Of a stretch of DNA of 64,000 nt, positions 33,682 to 42,007 are shown in pieces; positions within the stretch are counted from its first letter, which is position 1, and each line of letters starts with the position of its first letter. The notes beneath the pieces are model-generated. The model ran no database searches and had not been told where the DNA came from. It saw only the letters and a list, made by a program, of their open reading frames with translations. Origin of the DNA: CAZFZT01 sp964523675 (GTDB taxonomy: Bacteria; Planctomycetota; Phycisphaerae; Phycisphaerales; SM1A02). The DNA lies in contig CAZFZT010000007.1 of assembly GCA_964523675.1 (NCBI GenBank), forward strand, positions 11,711 through 75,710, written 5' to 3'. Both the position numbers and the translations under genes were made by a program.

Positions 33682-34455
33682 ATGCAAGGATTCACACAAG
33701 GCGTCTTTCGGTTACTCGGTTGCGTTGCGATGGCGGCCACGTTGCTGATCGCCGGTTGTGAGAGTGCGCCGAAGGCGCGCGGCCGACTTGACCCGGCCAT
33801 CGCTCACTATGAGGCGCAGCGATGGGATCTGGCTCATGAACGAGCCATGGAGGTGGTTCGCGCACCGGGAGTGTCGGTGGATGATCGCGAACAAGCCGGT
33901 TATCTTGCCGGATTGGCGGCATTTCGTGCGGGCAACCACAGCGAAGCTGAGCTGCGCCTGCAGCCATTGACCGCAGCAAACAACCGTAACCTGCGCGCTT
34001 CAGCACAAGCCGTGATGGGGCAGATTCGCCTTGAGCAGAATCGTTATGTGGAAGCGGCCGGATTATTTGAAAGCGCGGCAAGTGGTCTTGATGGTCATGA
34101 CGCGCAGCAGGCCCACCGCTTTGCCGCAATTGCGCATGAGCAGTCAGGCAACCTGCGAGCGGCAGAGGCGGCTCGCACCGCAGCCGAGCGGTCAGGCACG
34201 GTGATGCGGAGTGGCTTTACCTTGCAAGTGGGCGCGTTCAGCGAACGTCGCCGAGCCGAGCGGGCCGCAGCGGATGCGCAATCCATTGCAACAGCGCGCG
34301 GCTTTGGTACGGTTGCCGTGCGGCCGACATTCGATTCGCGCGGCCGCGCCCTCTACCTCGTGCAGTTCGGGCAGTTTCCGACACGGCAGGCCGCAGCTCG
34401 AGCGAAAGAGGTCATCGGGCGGCTGGAGTACATCGTGACGCAGGCGCGCGATTGA
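33682..34455 (+). CDS. Lipoprotein with TPR-like helices and a C-terminal SPOR domain
   Basis: 257 residues. The signal ends LLIAGC (lipobox). Residues of about 35-165 are helical with TPR-like repeats (AIAHYEAQRWDLAHERAMEV, EQAGYLAGLAAFRAGNHSEA). Residues of about 175-245 form a SPOR domain: SGFTLQVGAFSERRRAERAA and ALYLVQFGQFPTRQAAARAK. SPOR domains bind denuded glycan strands of septal peptidoglycan, so the protein is probably an outer-membrane lipoprotein linked to cell-wall remodelling. It has no SD; TAGGGA lies just before ATG 33682. Its neighbours give no further clue. The LpoB-like proteins elsewhere in the window are a functional parallel. Confidence 0.85.
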   Translation: MQGFTQGVFRLLGCVAMAATLLIAGCESAPKARGRLDPAIAHYEAQRWDLAHERAMEVVRAPGVSVDDREQAGYLAGLAAFRAGNHSEAELRLQPLTAANNRNLRASAQAVMGQIRLEQNRYVEAAGLFESAASGLDGHDAQQAHRFAAIAHEQSGNLRAAEAARTAAERSGTVMRSGFTLQVGAFSERRRAERAAADAQSIATARGFGTVAVRPTFDSRGRALYLVQFGQFPTRQAAARAKEVIGRLEYIVTQARD

Positions 34456-34477
34456 TATGATCGATGAGTCGCACTGG

Positions 34478-34654
34478 TTATGGTTTTCTGTGAACGATAT
34501 TGAGGATCAGCACACGGCTGAGAACCGCTGCGACCAGCACGCCGACGATGCCCAGCCACTTTTCCTCGCCCCAAATGACATAGGCCGCTGATCCCGCTAG
34601 CGCGCAGGCGGACACAATATAACAGATCAGGTGCAGAAGCGACGTGCGGTCCAT
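34478..34654 (-). CDS. Small two-helix membrane protein, unknown function
   Basis: 58 residues from ATG 34654. It consists of two predicted TM helices (LICYIVSACALAGSAAYVIW and LGIVGVLVAAVLSRVLI) joined by GEEKW, with a basic C-terminus. It lies between two genes on opposite strands (SPOR lipoprotein and ychF). No family is recognised and the small size makes a chance frame possible; the neat hydrophobic pattern argues for a real gene. Confidence 0.45.
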   Translation of the reverse strand: MDRTSLLHLICYIVSACALAGSAAYVIWGEEKWLGIVGVLVAAVLSRVLILNIVHRKP

Positions 34655-34725
34655 GACTAAGCGTAGCAGGCCGGTATGCGATCTGCAGAAAGGCAGCACT
34701 TCCTTCTGATGTTGGCTTGATGGTG

Positions 34726-35796
34726 CTAGACGTTGAAAAGGAAGTGCACGACATCGCCGTCCTGCATGCGGTAGTTCTTTCCTTCACTGCGCATTTTCCC
34801 TGCCTCCCTGATCGCTTTCTCACTCTTGTACTTCACCAGATCATCGACGTGATAGCACTCGGCACGGATGAAACCTCGCTCAATGTCGGAGTGAATCGCA
34901 CCGGCCGCTTGGGGCGCTGTTGCGCCGTGGGGAATGGTCCAGGCGCGGACTTCCTTCTCGCCGGCTGTATAGAACGATGCCAGGCCGAGCAGCGCGTACA
35001 CCGCACGGGCCATCGGGCCGATGGCCGGCTCCGCAAGTCCCATCGCTTCAAGCATCTCTCCGCGCTCGGTTTCATCAAGCTCTGCTAGTTCCGCTTCAAG
35101 CTTTGCGCACAGCGCCACCCACTGTGAACCGGTTCTCTCTGAATGGGCAGCCACCATGGCGGCTGCTTCCGATTCGCCTGAGAGGTCATCTTCCGCAACA
35201 TTGGCGACATAGAGAACGGGCTTCGCCGTAATGAAGCCGTAACTTCGGAGGATGGTTGCATCAGCGTCGCTGAAGTCGCCGAGGGCTCGGATGGGAGTGC
35301 CGTCGCCGAGTGCTTCAATGATCTTCTCAAGGATCGCCACGCGCGCCTTCGCCTCCGCATCGCCGGTGCGTGCTGTTCGCTTCGCCTTCTCCAGAGCTGA
35401 TTCCGCAACCATCATGTCTGCCAGCACCAGTTCCGTGTCCATGCGATCAATATCACCGGCCGCATCGACCTGACCGGAGCCGTCGTCGAAGCACCTGACG
35501 ACATGGCAGATCGCATCGACCTTGCGCACATGTGAAAGAAACGCATTCAGTTTGGAGGGCTCGCCTCCGGCGCCTCCGGGTGGAACGCCAGGAATGTCTA
35601 CGAACTGGATGGTGGCGTTGACAGTCTTACGTGTCGAGATGTGTGACGCGATCACAGCCAGTCTTGGATCGGGCACGTGCGCCACACCAATGGCGGCTTT
35701 GGCTGCCGCTCCGGGCGGTGGGGCAGCGCTCCCGGTCAAGGCACTGAACAAAGTCGATTTTCCAACGCCGGGCAAGCCGACAATTCCACATTCCAT
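34726..35796 (-). CDS. ychF: Redox-regulated ATPase YchF (OLA1 family)
   Basis: 356 residues. YchF binds the ribosome and hydrolyses ATP rather than GTP. Walker A GLPGVGKST, the switch DIPGVPPGG, the RCFDD/DID region and NVAEDDL, replacing the GTPase NKxD motif, identify the family and its ATP preference. The C-terminal TGS-like domain ends AECYHVDDLVKYKSEKAIR and VVHFLFNV. ATG 35796 gives the conserved MECGIVGLPGVGKS start; the frame upstream to 35961 is not conserved. Length is near the family norm (about 363). aat follows divergently as an unlinked neighbour. Confidence 0.96.
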   Translation of the reverse strand: MECGIVGLPGVGKSTLFSALTGSAAPPPGAAAKAAIGVAHVPDPRLAVIASHISTRKTVNATIQFVDIPGVPPGGAGGEPSKLNAFLSHVRKVDAICHVVRCFDDGSGQVDAAGDIDRMDTELVLADMMVAESALEKAKRTARTGDAEAKARVAILEKIIEALGDGTPIRALGDFSDADATILRSYGFITAKPVLYVANVAEDDLSGESEAAAMVAAHSERTGSQWVALCAKLEAELAELDETERGEMLEAMGLAEPAIGPMARAVYALLGLASFYTAGEKEVRAWTIPHGATAPQAAGAIHSDIERGFIRAECYHVDDLVKYKSEKAIREAGKMRSEGKNYRMQDGDVVHFLFNV

Positions 35797-35941
35797 AGTT
35801 GATGACGCTCCTGAGAATCCTAAAGGGCGGACATCGTAGCCGCTTGCGGCTCCGCGCAGGTGCCACAGCTCTTCGAGTCGTGATCGTTTTCCCCGGTCCT
35901 CTAAGCCGAACGAGAGGGAACCGCTCTGGCAGACCAACAGG

Positions 35942-36562
35942 TCAGCGACCTGTTCCGCCAACCTCTCCCCACGTTACATCCATCGCCACCGCCTCCTCCA
36001 GGCGGCGAAGATAGTCCTTGTGTGAGATCTCGATGCATCCGAACTGCTCCAGATGCGGGTTCACGAACTGCGTATCGAGCAGCGTGAAGCCACGTCTACG
36101 CATGTGCTCGACAAGATGCACCAGGCAAACTTTCGAGGCGTTCGTACCGCCGTAATCTGGCCTGCTGAACATCGACTCGCCGAAAAACGCGCCGCCGATA
36201 TGCACCCCATAGAGTCCGCCGACGAGTCGGCCTTCAAGCCGCGCCTCCACACTGTGTGCATATCCCCGCTCGTGCAACTGTATGTATGCCTCGATCAATG
36301 CGTCGCTGATCCAACTGCGATTGGAACTGCTCCGATCTGTCGCGCACAACCGTATCACTTCCTCAAACGCTTGATCGCTGGTGACTTCGAAGCTTCCCTT
36401 GCGCACTGCTCGCTTCAGATTGAAGGGAACGTGAAACGCATCAAGTGGAATGACGCCGCGCCGCTCCGGGCAGAACCAATTGACCTCACCGGTATCGGGA
36501 TCGGCCATGGGGAAGATGCCCTGCAGATATGCGCTGAGAAGGAGTTCGACCGACAGTTCCAC
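35942..36562 (-). CDS. aat: Leucyl/phenylalanyl-tRNA--protein transferase
   Basis: 206 residues from GTG 36562 (VELSVELLLSAYLQGIFPMA). The enzyme adds Leu or Phe to N-terminal Arg/Lys of proteins, feeding the N-end rule (ClpAPS) pathway. Conserved blocks are WFCPERRGVIPLDAFHV, YGVHIGGAFFGESMFSR, ASKVCLVHLVEHMRRRGFTL and TQFVNPHLEQFG. A longer open frame runs on through recG antisense and is not coding. recG ends 73 bp upstream on the same strand, so the two may be co-transcribed. No ATG is in position and the GTG has no SD; a TTG 18 nt earlier is an alternative. Confidence 0.92.
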   Translation of the reverse strand: MELSVELLLSAYLQGIFPMADPDTGEVNWFCPERRGVIPLDAFHVPFNLKRAVRKGSFEVTSDQAFEEVIRLCATDRSSSNRSWISDALIEAYIQLHERGYAHSVEARLEGRLVGGLYGVHIGGAFFGESMFSRPDYGGTNASKVCLVHLVEHMRRRGFTLLDTQFVNPHLEQFGCIEISHKDYLRRLEEAVAMDVTWGEVGGTGR

Positions 36563-36635
36563 AGCGGCAAGGTACCGCAAGGGTGCCGCACCCGTCGAAG
36601 TGCATTGCGGCGGCGCGGCCGCGCAATTTGGGTAC

Positions 36636-38900
36636 TTAGGCGACATCCCCGAGGCCGAGCGCCTTGCCATGCGCCTTGAGCAGACGCCTCTTGAGAAGTG
36701 CATCGCGCTCGCCATCAAGATACGGGTTCTCATCAATCCATCTGGTGGCGTCACGACGTGCCATCTGAAGCAGGTCCGTGTCCTGCGGAATCTGTGCGAC
36801 GAGAAACGGCGCGAGGCCGGCCTGGCGAGCGCCGAAGAGTTCGCCCGGGCCGCGTATTTCAAGGTCTCGCTCGGCAATCTCGAAGCCGTCGGTCGTTGAG
36901 GCGATGGCGTTGACGCGCGCTTCGCCTTCTTCGGTCTTTGGATCAGCAATGAGGATGCAGACGCTCTTGCGCTCGCCGCGTCCGATCCGGCCGCGCAGTT
37001 GATGCAGTTGCGCAAGGCCGAAGCGGTCGGCATGTTCGATCACCATGAGCGTGGCGTTGGGCACATCGACGCCGACTTCGATCACGGTGGTGGCAATGAG
37101 CGCATCGATCTCGGCATTGCGGAACCGATTCATGATCGTCTCGCGCTCGTCACGTTTGATGCGGCCGTGCATCGCAGCGAGGCGTTTGCCCGCAAGCGGC
37201 CCCTTTGCGAGCCATTCGAGATGTGATTGCACATCCTTCAGGCCTGAATCAGACTCCTCGATAACGGGTACAACGATGTACGCCTGTTCACCAAGCGCGA
37301 TGCGCTCAGCGACATAGCGGTACACGTCATCGGCCTTGGCTTGGGAAACATGTTTCGTCGTGATGGGCTGCCTGCCAGGCGGCATGCCGCGAATGGTTGA
37401 GATGTCGAGATCGCCGAACACCGTGAGTGAGAGCGTGCGCGGAATCGGCGTGGCGGTCATGACGAGGATGTGCGGCGTGTCGTACAGCGATTCGCCACGG
37501 AGAGCCACGGAGGGCCACGGAGAGGGCTTATCAGACTGCTTGTTTTCGCCAAAGTTGGCAACATTTGGTGCGCCGGTTCGACCAACATCACCTGCACTTC
37601 TCTTCTCTCCTCCGTAGCTCGCTGTGGCCCTCCGTGGTGAACTCTTTGCGCGAAGGTGGGCACGCTGATGGACGCCGAAGCGGTGTTGCTCATCGATGAC
37701 GGCCACGGCGAGCGACTTGAAGGCGACTTGTTTCGTAATGAGCGCGTGGGTGCCGATCAGGATGTCGATCTCGCCCACTGCAAGTGCTTCGTGGATGGTG
37801 CGCTTGGCAGCCGGCTTGAGCGAACCGGTGAGCAGTTCGATGCGCACGCGCGATCCTTCGAGCATCTGGGTCATGGATGAATAGTGCTGCTCGGCGAGCA
37901 GTTCCGTCGGGGCCATAAGCGCGGCCTGGTGTCCCGATGCAACAGCCGTGAGCATGGCGTACAGCGCGACGACTGTCTTGCCCGCGCCCACATCGCCCTG
38001 CACCAGCCGGTTCATCGGCGTCTTCCGCTGCAAATCCTTGATGATGTCATCGAGTACTGCGTTCTGGTGCTGCGTCAGCTCGAACGGGAACCGCGCGAGG
38101 ATGTGCTTGTGAATCTGCGCGTTGTGCTTAAGCTGCGGGGCGGTGAGAGTGTCCTGACGGTGCCTGCGCTTGAGCATCACGCCCAGTTGCAGCATGAGCA
38201 GTTCATCGAATGCAAGCCGCCGGCGACCTTCTTTGACTTCATCTTCATCAGCCGGGCGATGGACCATGCGATATGCCTCAGCAAGGGTCGGCATGGCCTT
38301 GGCGCGACGGTACCCTTCATGCAGATGATCATCAAGCAACGCGAGCGCTGCATCCAGAACCTGATCGATGAGCTTTTCGATGACGGGTGATGGAACATCT
38401 TCACTGCCGGGATAGATCGGCCGCAGCCGCGCAGCGCGCTTCTCGACAGGAACGTCAATGTTGATCGGCTCCCAGCGCGGGTTGACCATCTGGAGATAAT
38501 CGCCCCAGCGTTTGGTCTTGCCCCAGGCGCGAATGTGGCTGCCCGGGTGAATGCGGCCGCGCATCCAGGGCGCGTTGAACCAGGTGAGAAGCATGGTGCC
38601 GGTGCCGTCATGCAGCGTGACCTCGAAGCGCGACCTCCTGCCCGGTGAAGAGCGCGTCGAGAGCACTTCGCCTTGGACGGCCAGGTTTGCGTGCGACTGA
38701 TGCTCGGGCGCGATGCTGCCGGTGTTCGCCTGATCGATCGACTGCTCTTCGAGTTCGTGCTCGTAGCGCATCGGCATGTGCCGGATGAGGTCGGCCACGC
38801 AGCGAATGTCAAGCCGGCGAAGCGCGTCGGCACGACGCGATCCAACGCCGGGCAGATCGGCGATGGCGGTCGTGAGGCGGACGGACGCAGCGGCGGGCAT
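36636..38900 (-). CDS. recG: ATP-dependent DNA helicase RecG, with an in-frame repeat insertion
   Basis: 754 residues from ATG 38900. RecG remodels stalled forks and Holliday junctions. The wedge (OB-fold) domain precedes helicase motif I GDVGAGKT, motif II DEQH, motif III TATPIPRTL, motif V ATTVIEVGVDVPNA and motif VI QLRGRIGRGERKS. About 55 extra residues lie between HQRAHLRAK and PHILVMTATP, where other RecGs have a short loop; 48 of them are encoded by a 144-bp palindrome-flanked element (37495-37638). The reading frame is kept, so the protein is probably functional. The start upstream at 39362 is open but non-homologous. It is divergent from xseA and upstream of aat. Confidence 0.95.
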   Translation of the reverse strand: MPAAASVRLTTAIADLPGVGSRRADALRRLDIRCVADLIRHMPMRYEHELEEQSIDQANTGSIAPEHQSHANLAVQGEVLSTRSSPGRRSRFEVTLHDGTGTMLLTWFNAPWMRGRIHPGSHIRAWGKTKRWGDYLQMVNPRWEPINIDVPVEKRAARLRPIYPGSEDVPSPVIEKLIDQVLDAALALLDDHLHEGYRRAKAMPTLAEAYRMVHRPADEDEVKEGRRRLAFDELLMLQLGVMLKRRHRQDTLTAPQLKHNAQIHKHILARFPFELTQHQNAVLDDIIKDLQRKTPMNRLVQGDVGAGKTVVALYAMLTAVASGHQAALMAPTELLAEQHYSSMTQMLEGSRVRIELLTGSLKPAAKRTIHEALAVGEIDILIGTHALITKQVAFKSLAVAVIDEQHRFGVHQRAHLRAKSSPRRATASYGGEKRSAGDVGRTGAPNVANFGENKQSDKPSPWPSVALRGESLYDTPHILVMTATPIPRTLSLTVFGDLDISTIRGMPPGRQPITTKHVSQAKADDVYRYVAERIALGEQAYIVVPVIEESDSGLKDVQSHLEWLAKGPLAGKRLAAMHGRIKRDERETIMNRFRNAEIDALIATTVIEVGVDVPNATLMVIEHADRFGLAQLHQLRGRIGRGERKSVCILIADPKTEEGEARVNAIASTTDGFEIAERDLEIRGPGELFGARQAGLAPFLVAQIPQDTDLLQMARRDATRWIDENPYLDGERDALLKRRLLKAHGKALGLGDVA
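37495..37638. repeat. 144-bp in-frame repeat element inside recG with imperfect terminal inverted repeats
   Basis: Left end of about 30 bp (CCACGGAGAGCCACGGAGGG and on) matches the complement of the right end (CCACGGAGGGCCACAGCGAG on the minus strand). The length is 48 codons exactly, no stop in the recG frame. The composition inside (TTGTTTTCGCC, AAAGTTGGC) is more AT-rich than the surrounding recG. Resembles a palindromic protein-coding insertion or MITE; other copies were not seen in the window. Confidence 0.75.
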
Positions 38901-39039
38901 GGCCTTGATTGTATGGGCGGCTGTTGCGGTTCGATTCAACACGGCGGGCCACCGAGGGGAGCAACGCGAGAAGTACGAGAGCCGGTTGAAGTATGATGCG
39001 TGACGTTGCTGTACAAGAATCCCACTCTCTCTTTCTCTC

Positions 39040-40539
39040 ATGTCGCGACTGCCTTTCAATCCTGAAGATGCCGAAGGCGCCGAACCGGCCGCACCCATGC
39101 CGGCCCGGCGTGAGAAGGCGAAGTTCGGCAAGTTGAGCGACTCGAAACAGTTGACGGTCAGCCAACTTGCGCAGCTCATCAAAGCAACGCTCGAAGAGCG
39201 CATTGCCTCGCCTTTGCGCGTGATCGGGCAGGTAAGCAATCTGAGTGTGCGCGGCCACTGGTATTTTTCGCTCAAGGACGAGTCGGCTGTCGTGTCCTGC
39301 GCAGCATGGTCATCTTCGGCGAAGAAGTTCAGTTTCACACCGGGTGAAGGCGATGAAGTCATTGCGACCGGGCATGTGAGTCACTACGGACCTCAGGGAA
39401 AGACGCAGTTGTACGTGACGAAACTGGAGCCGGTGGGCGCGGGCGCGCTGGAACTGGAGTTTCGGCGTCTGTGTGAGCAACTGCGCGGCTTGGGGTACTT
39501 CGATCCTGCGCGGAAAAAGCCGCTGCCCGTGTTTCCACGGCGAATTGCTGTGATTACCTCTGCGACTGGCGCGGCAGTGCATGACGTTATCAATACAGCG
39601 GCGCACCGCTGCAAGGCAGTGGGACTGCTCGTTGTGGATGTGCGCGTGCAGGGGGAGGGCGCGAAGGAAGAGATCGCACGGGCGATTGAGTGGGTGGATG
39701 CCGAGCACGAACGGCTCGGCATCGATGCGATCCTGGTGACGCGCGGCGGCGGGTCGATCGAAGACCTCTGGGCGTTCAATGAACGCATCGTCGCTGATGC
39801 GGCATACAACTGCGAGATCCCGCTTGTGGCTGCGATCGGGCATGAGTCGGATACGACGCTGATCGAGTTGATCGCCGACCTGCGCGCCTCAACGCCGACG
39901 CAGGCGGCGATGCGCCTGGTGCCCGATGCAGCGGAACTCGCCAAACAGATCGCGCACAACGAGCAGCGGCTGGGGTTTCTGGTGCATCGGCTGATTGAGC
40001 GGCGGCGCGAACAGATCATCAATTGCGCCAAGCATCTGCACAACATCGTCGCGCACCGTGTGGCTTCGGTCGGGTCGCGGCTCGAGCGGCTTGCCGGGCG
40101 TCTGGCGAAGCTTCAGCCGGCTGCCATCGCGTCGCAGCGTCATCAGCGGATCGCGATTCTGGAAGATCGACTCAACAGCGCGGTCGCACGGCGGATTCGA
40201 GCGTGGCGTGATCAGGTTCATGCGAAGGCATGCGAGCTTGATGAGGCAATGGTCCTGCGACTGGTGCGAGAGCGCGAGCGGCTTGTTTCCTCCGAGCGGC
40301 AACTTGTTGCCATCGATCCACGGCAGGTGCTCAAGCGCGGTTATTCGTACACGACAACGGCGGATGGCAGACTCGTGCGTTCGATCGGCGATGTACACAG
40401 CGGCCAGTCGATGCGAACGCATGTCTCCGATGGAACAATTGACTCAGTGGTGGGCTCATCAGCACAGCGGGTTCGGCGCAGCCGATCGAAGACGGCGATC
40501 GACGAGATTGAGCAACTTGACCTGTTCAGCAGTGAGTGA
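39040..40539 (+). CDS. xseA: Exodeoxyribonuclease VII large subunit
   Basis: 499 residues. With XseB it degrades single-stranded DNA from either end. The N-terminal OB domain (IGQVSNLSVRGHWYFSLKDE) is followed by the catalytic domain with RRIAVITSATGAAVHDVI, ILVTRGGGSIEDLWAFNE and PLVAAIGHESDTTLIELIAD, then a long coiled-coil arm and the C-terminal ending of DPRQVLKRGYS. An extra N-terminal stretch of about 40 residues precedes the usual start, and a tail of about 40 basic/acidic residues follows. ATG 39040 sits after a pyrimidine-rich run (ACTCTCTCTTTCTCTC) with no SD. xseB is not adjacent. The convergent universal stress gene ends 10 bp away. Confidence 0.96.
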   Translation: MSRLPFNPEDAEGAEPAAPMPARREKAKFGKLSDSKQLTVSQLAQLIKATLEERIASPLRVIGQVSNLSVRGHWYFSLKDESAVVSCAAWSSSAKKFSFTPGEGDEVIATGHVSHYGPQGKTQLYVTKLEPVGAGALELEFRRLCEQLRGLGYFDPARKKPLPVFPRRIAVITSATGAAVHDVINTAAHRCKAVGLLVVDVRVQGEGAKEEIARAIEWVDAEHERLGIDAILVTRGGGSIEDLWAFNERIVADAAYNCEIPLVAAIGHESDTTLIELIADLRASTPTQAAMRLVPDAAELAKQIAHNEQRLGFLVHRLIERRREQIINCAKHLHNIVAHRVASVGSRLERLAGRLAKLQPAAIASQRHQRIAILEDRLNSAVARRIRAWRDQVHAKACELDEAMVLRLVRERERLVSSERQLVAIDPRQVLKRGYSYTTTADGRLVRSIGDVHSGQSMRTHVSDGTIDSVVGSSAQRVRRSRSKTAIDEIEQLDLFSSE

Positions 40540-40549
40540 GAGTTTGTCG

Positions 40550-41452
40550 TCAAGCTGCGAACCGGGCCTTGCAGACGAACACGGAGCAGGGGGAGTGGCG
40601 CACGATGCGCTCGGCCACGGAGCCGAGAACCATGCGGGACAGCCCGGTTCTGCCGTGCGATGCAACAACGGCAAGGTCGGCGCCGATGTCTTTGAAGAAT
40701 TCAAGCAGGGCTGAGGCCGCCGAGCCGGCGGGCACGATATGCCACTTCACGTCGCCGCCGCCCACGGCTTCTTTCGCAGTTTTCGCCAATCGTGCTAAAC
40801 GCTGCTCCAGCAGGATTCGCTGCTCGTTCTGGATTTCCGCCGTCGCATCGATCGGAAGCGCACCAAGGTGGATCACTTCCCAGTAGGGTCGATATGCATG
40901 AAGCAGGTGCAGGGTTGCGCCGTCATTTCTTGCCGCAATCGCGGCCGATCGAAGCGCACGCTCGGAGTGCTCCGAGAAGTCAATGCACGAGACGACGTGG
41001 CGATAGGGTGGAGGCGCGTTCTCATGGACAATGAGGACATCGCCAGTGGCGTGGCGCACAGTCTGCACCGCTGTTGACCCGGCGCCCAGGTCCGGATTGG
41101 ATCGACTGTTCCGCGCCATCACGATCAAATCAGCTTTCGCTTTCTCGGCGTACTCTGCAAGAGTGCGAGGGGGATCGCCAGCGCGAACCTCGACAATGAG
41201 TCGTATGCCTTGGGGGATCTGAATCCACTTTTCTGCAAGGTGCGCTTCGAGCAGCCGCTTCGTATCGAGCAGGATTTGTCCGCGAATATCTTCGGCCGAG
41301 CGATCAGCCGAGCCGTGAACCTCATCAAGTGCGCGCTGATCGACGACGTGAACGGCATGGACGCTGGCACCTGGTTCGCAGCGGCGAAACGCTTCCGTCA
41401 GGACATCCCGAGAGCGGCCGGTGAAGTCGATCCCTGCGACAATGCTCTTCAT
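40550..41452 (-). CDS. Universal stress protein with two UspA domains
   Basis: 300 residues, two tandem UspA domains (about 1-145 and 148-295). The second carries the ATP-binding G-x2-G-x9-G(S/T) signature as VASHGRTGLSRMVLGS and ends HSPCSVFVCK; the first has NSRSNPDLGAGSTAVQTV in the equivalent place, without the same motif. Such proteins are cytoplasmic, often ATP-binding, and support survival in stress. It starts at ATG 41452, divergent from the 76-aa gene. No partner genes indicate a specific pathway. Confidence 0.92.
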   Translation of the reverse strand: MKSIVAGIDFTGRSRDVLTEAFRRCEPGASVHAVHVVDQRALDEVHGSADRSAEDIRGQILLDTKRLLEAHLAEKWIQIPQGIRLIVEVRAGDPPRTLAEYAEKAKADLIVMARNSRSNPDLGAGSTAVQTVRHATGDVLIVHENAPPPYRHVVSCIDFSEHSERALRSAAIAARNDGATLHLLHAYRPYWEVIHLGALPIDATAEIQNEQRILLEQRLARLAKTAKEAVGGGDVKWHIVPAGSAASALLEFFKDIGADLAVVASHGRTGLSRMVLGSVAERIVRHSPCSVFVCKARFAA

Positions 41453-41555
41453 CGTGAGTAGAATCCGAAACTTGTTTAGCGCGGCACGACTCGAACAGAC
41501 CGCACTACATCATATGGGATGAGCCAGCTGTCCGGCTGAGCAGCGAAGGAGAGAC

Positions 41556-41786
41556 ATGGAGTTTTTCAAACTTGTTACAAGCGACGATGAGGTTCGGTGG
41601 ATCAATCTTGCTCGCATCAGCAGGGTCACCCTTGCTGAGGACCGGGGCCATCCGCTGCTTGCCATTCTCTTCGCTGAGGGAGCGGCCGAATCGAAGTTGA
41701 CCATCGTCGGTGGAAATCCGGCGAACGACAAGGCGATCGCTGATCTGACCGCACGGCTCGATGCGATCGCCGCCCGCGCGTCCTGA
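41556..41786 (+). CDS. Small conserved-looking protein of unknown function
   Basis: 76 residues. An AAGGAGAG SD precedes ATG 41556 by about 5 nt, the best SD in this part of the window. The sequence is soluble and mixed alpha/beta: MEFFKLVTSDDEVRWINLAR, ISRVTLAEDRGHPLLAILFA, then a helical end (NDKAIADLTARLDAIAARAS). No motif identifies a family. The strong SD and codon usage suggest a real, well expressed gene. It is followed after 221 bp by the RND adaptor gene; a shared transcript is unclear. Confidence 0.7.
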   Translation: MEFFKLVTSDDEVRWINLARISRVTLAEDRGHPLLAILFAEGAAESKLTIVGGNPANDKAIADLTARLDAIAARAS

Positions 41787-42007
41787 TCGCCATCACGTTC
41801 AGGTGGTTATCGAACTCTCTGCAACGACGGCGGATCAGGATCGCGAGACCAAGAGCTACAGCGGGGCCAGCGGCGAGCGGTCGGCTTGGCTTGATGCGGC
41901 GTTATCCATTTCACTCGACTCTCTTGAGGGTCCACTGGCTATTGCCGACTGTGTGCATATCGTTGTGCAGATTGGAACAATTCTTGCCTTACTTACGTTG
42001 GAGAGTC

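Noticed and set aside
38901..39362. A 154-residue N-terminal extension of RecG
   Set aside because: The sequence is the antisense of xseA and has no similarity to RecG; the family start is at 38900.
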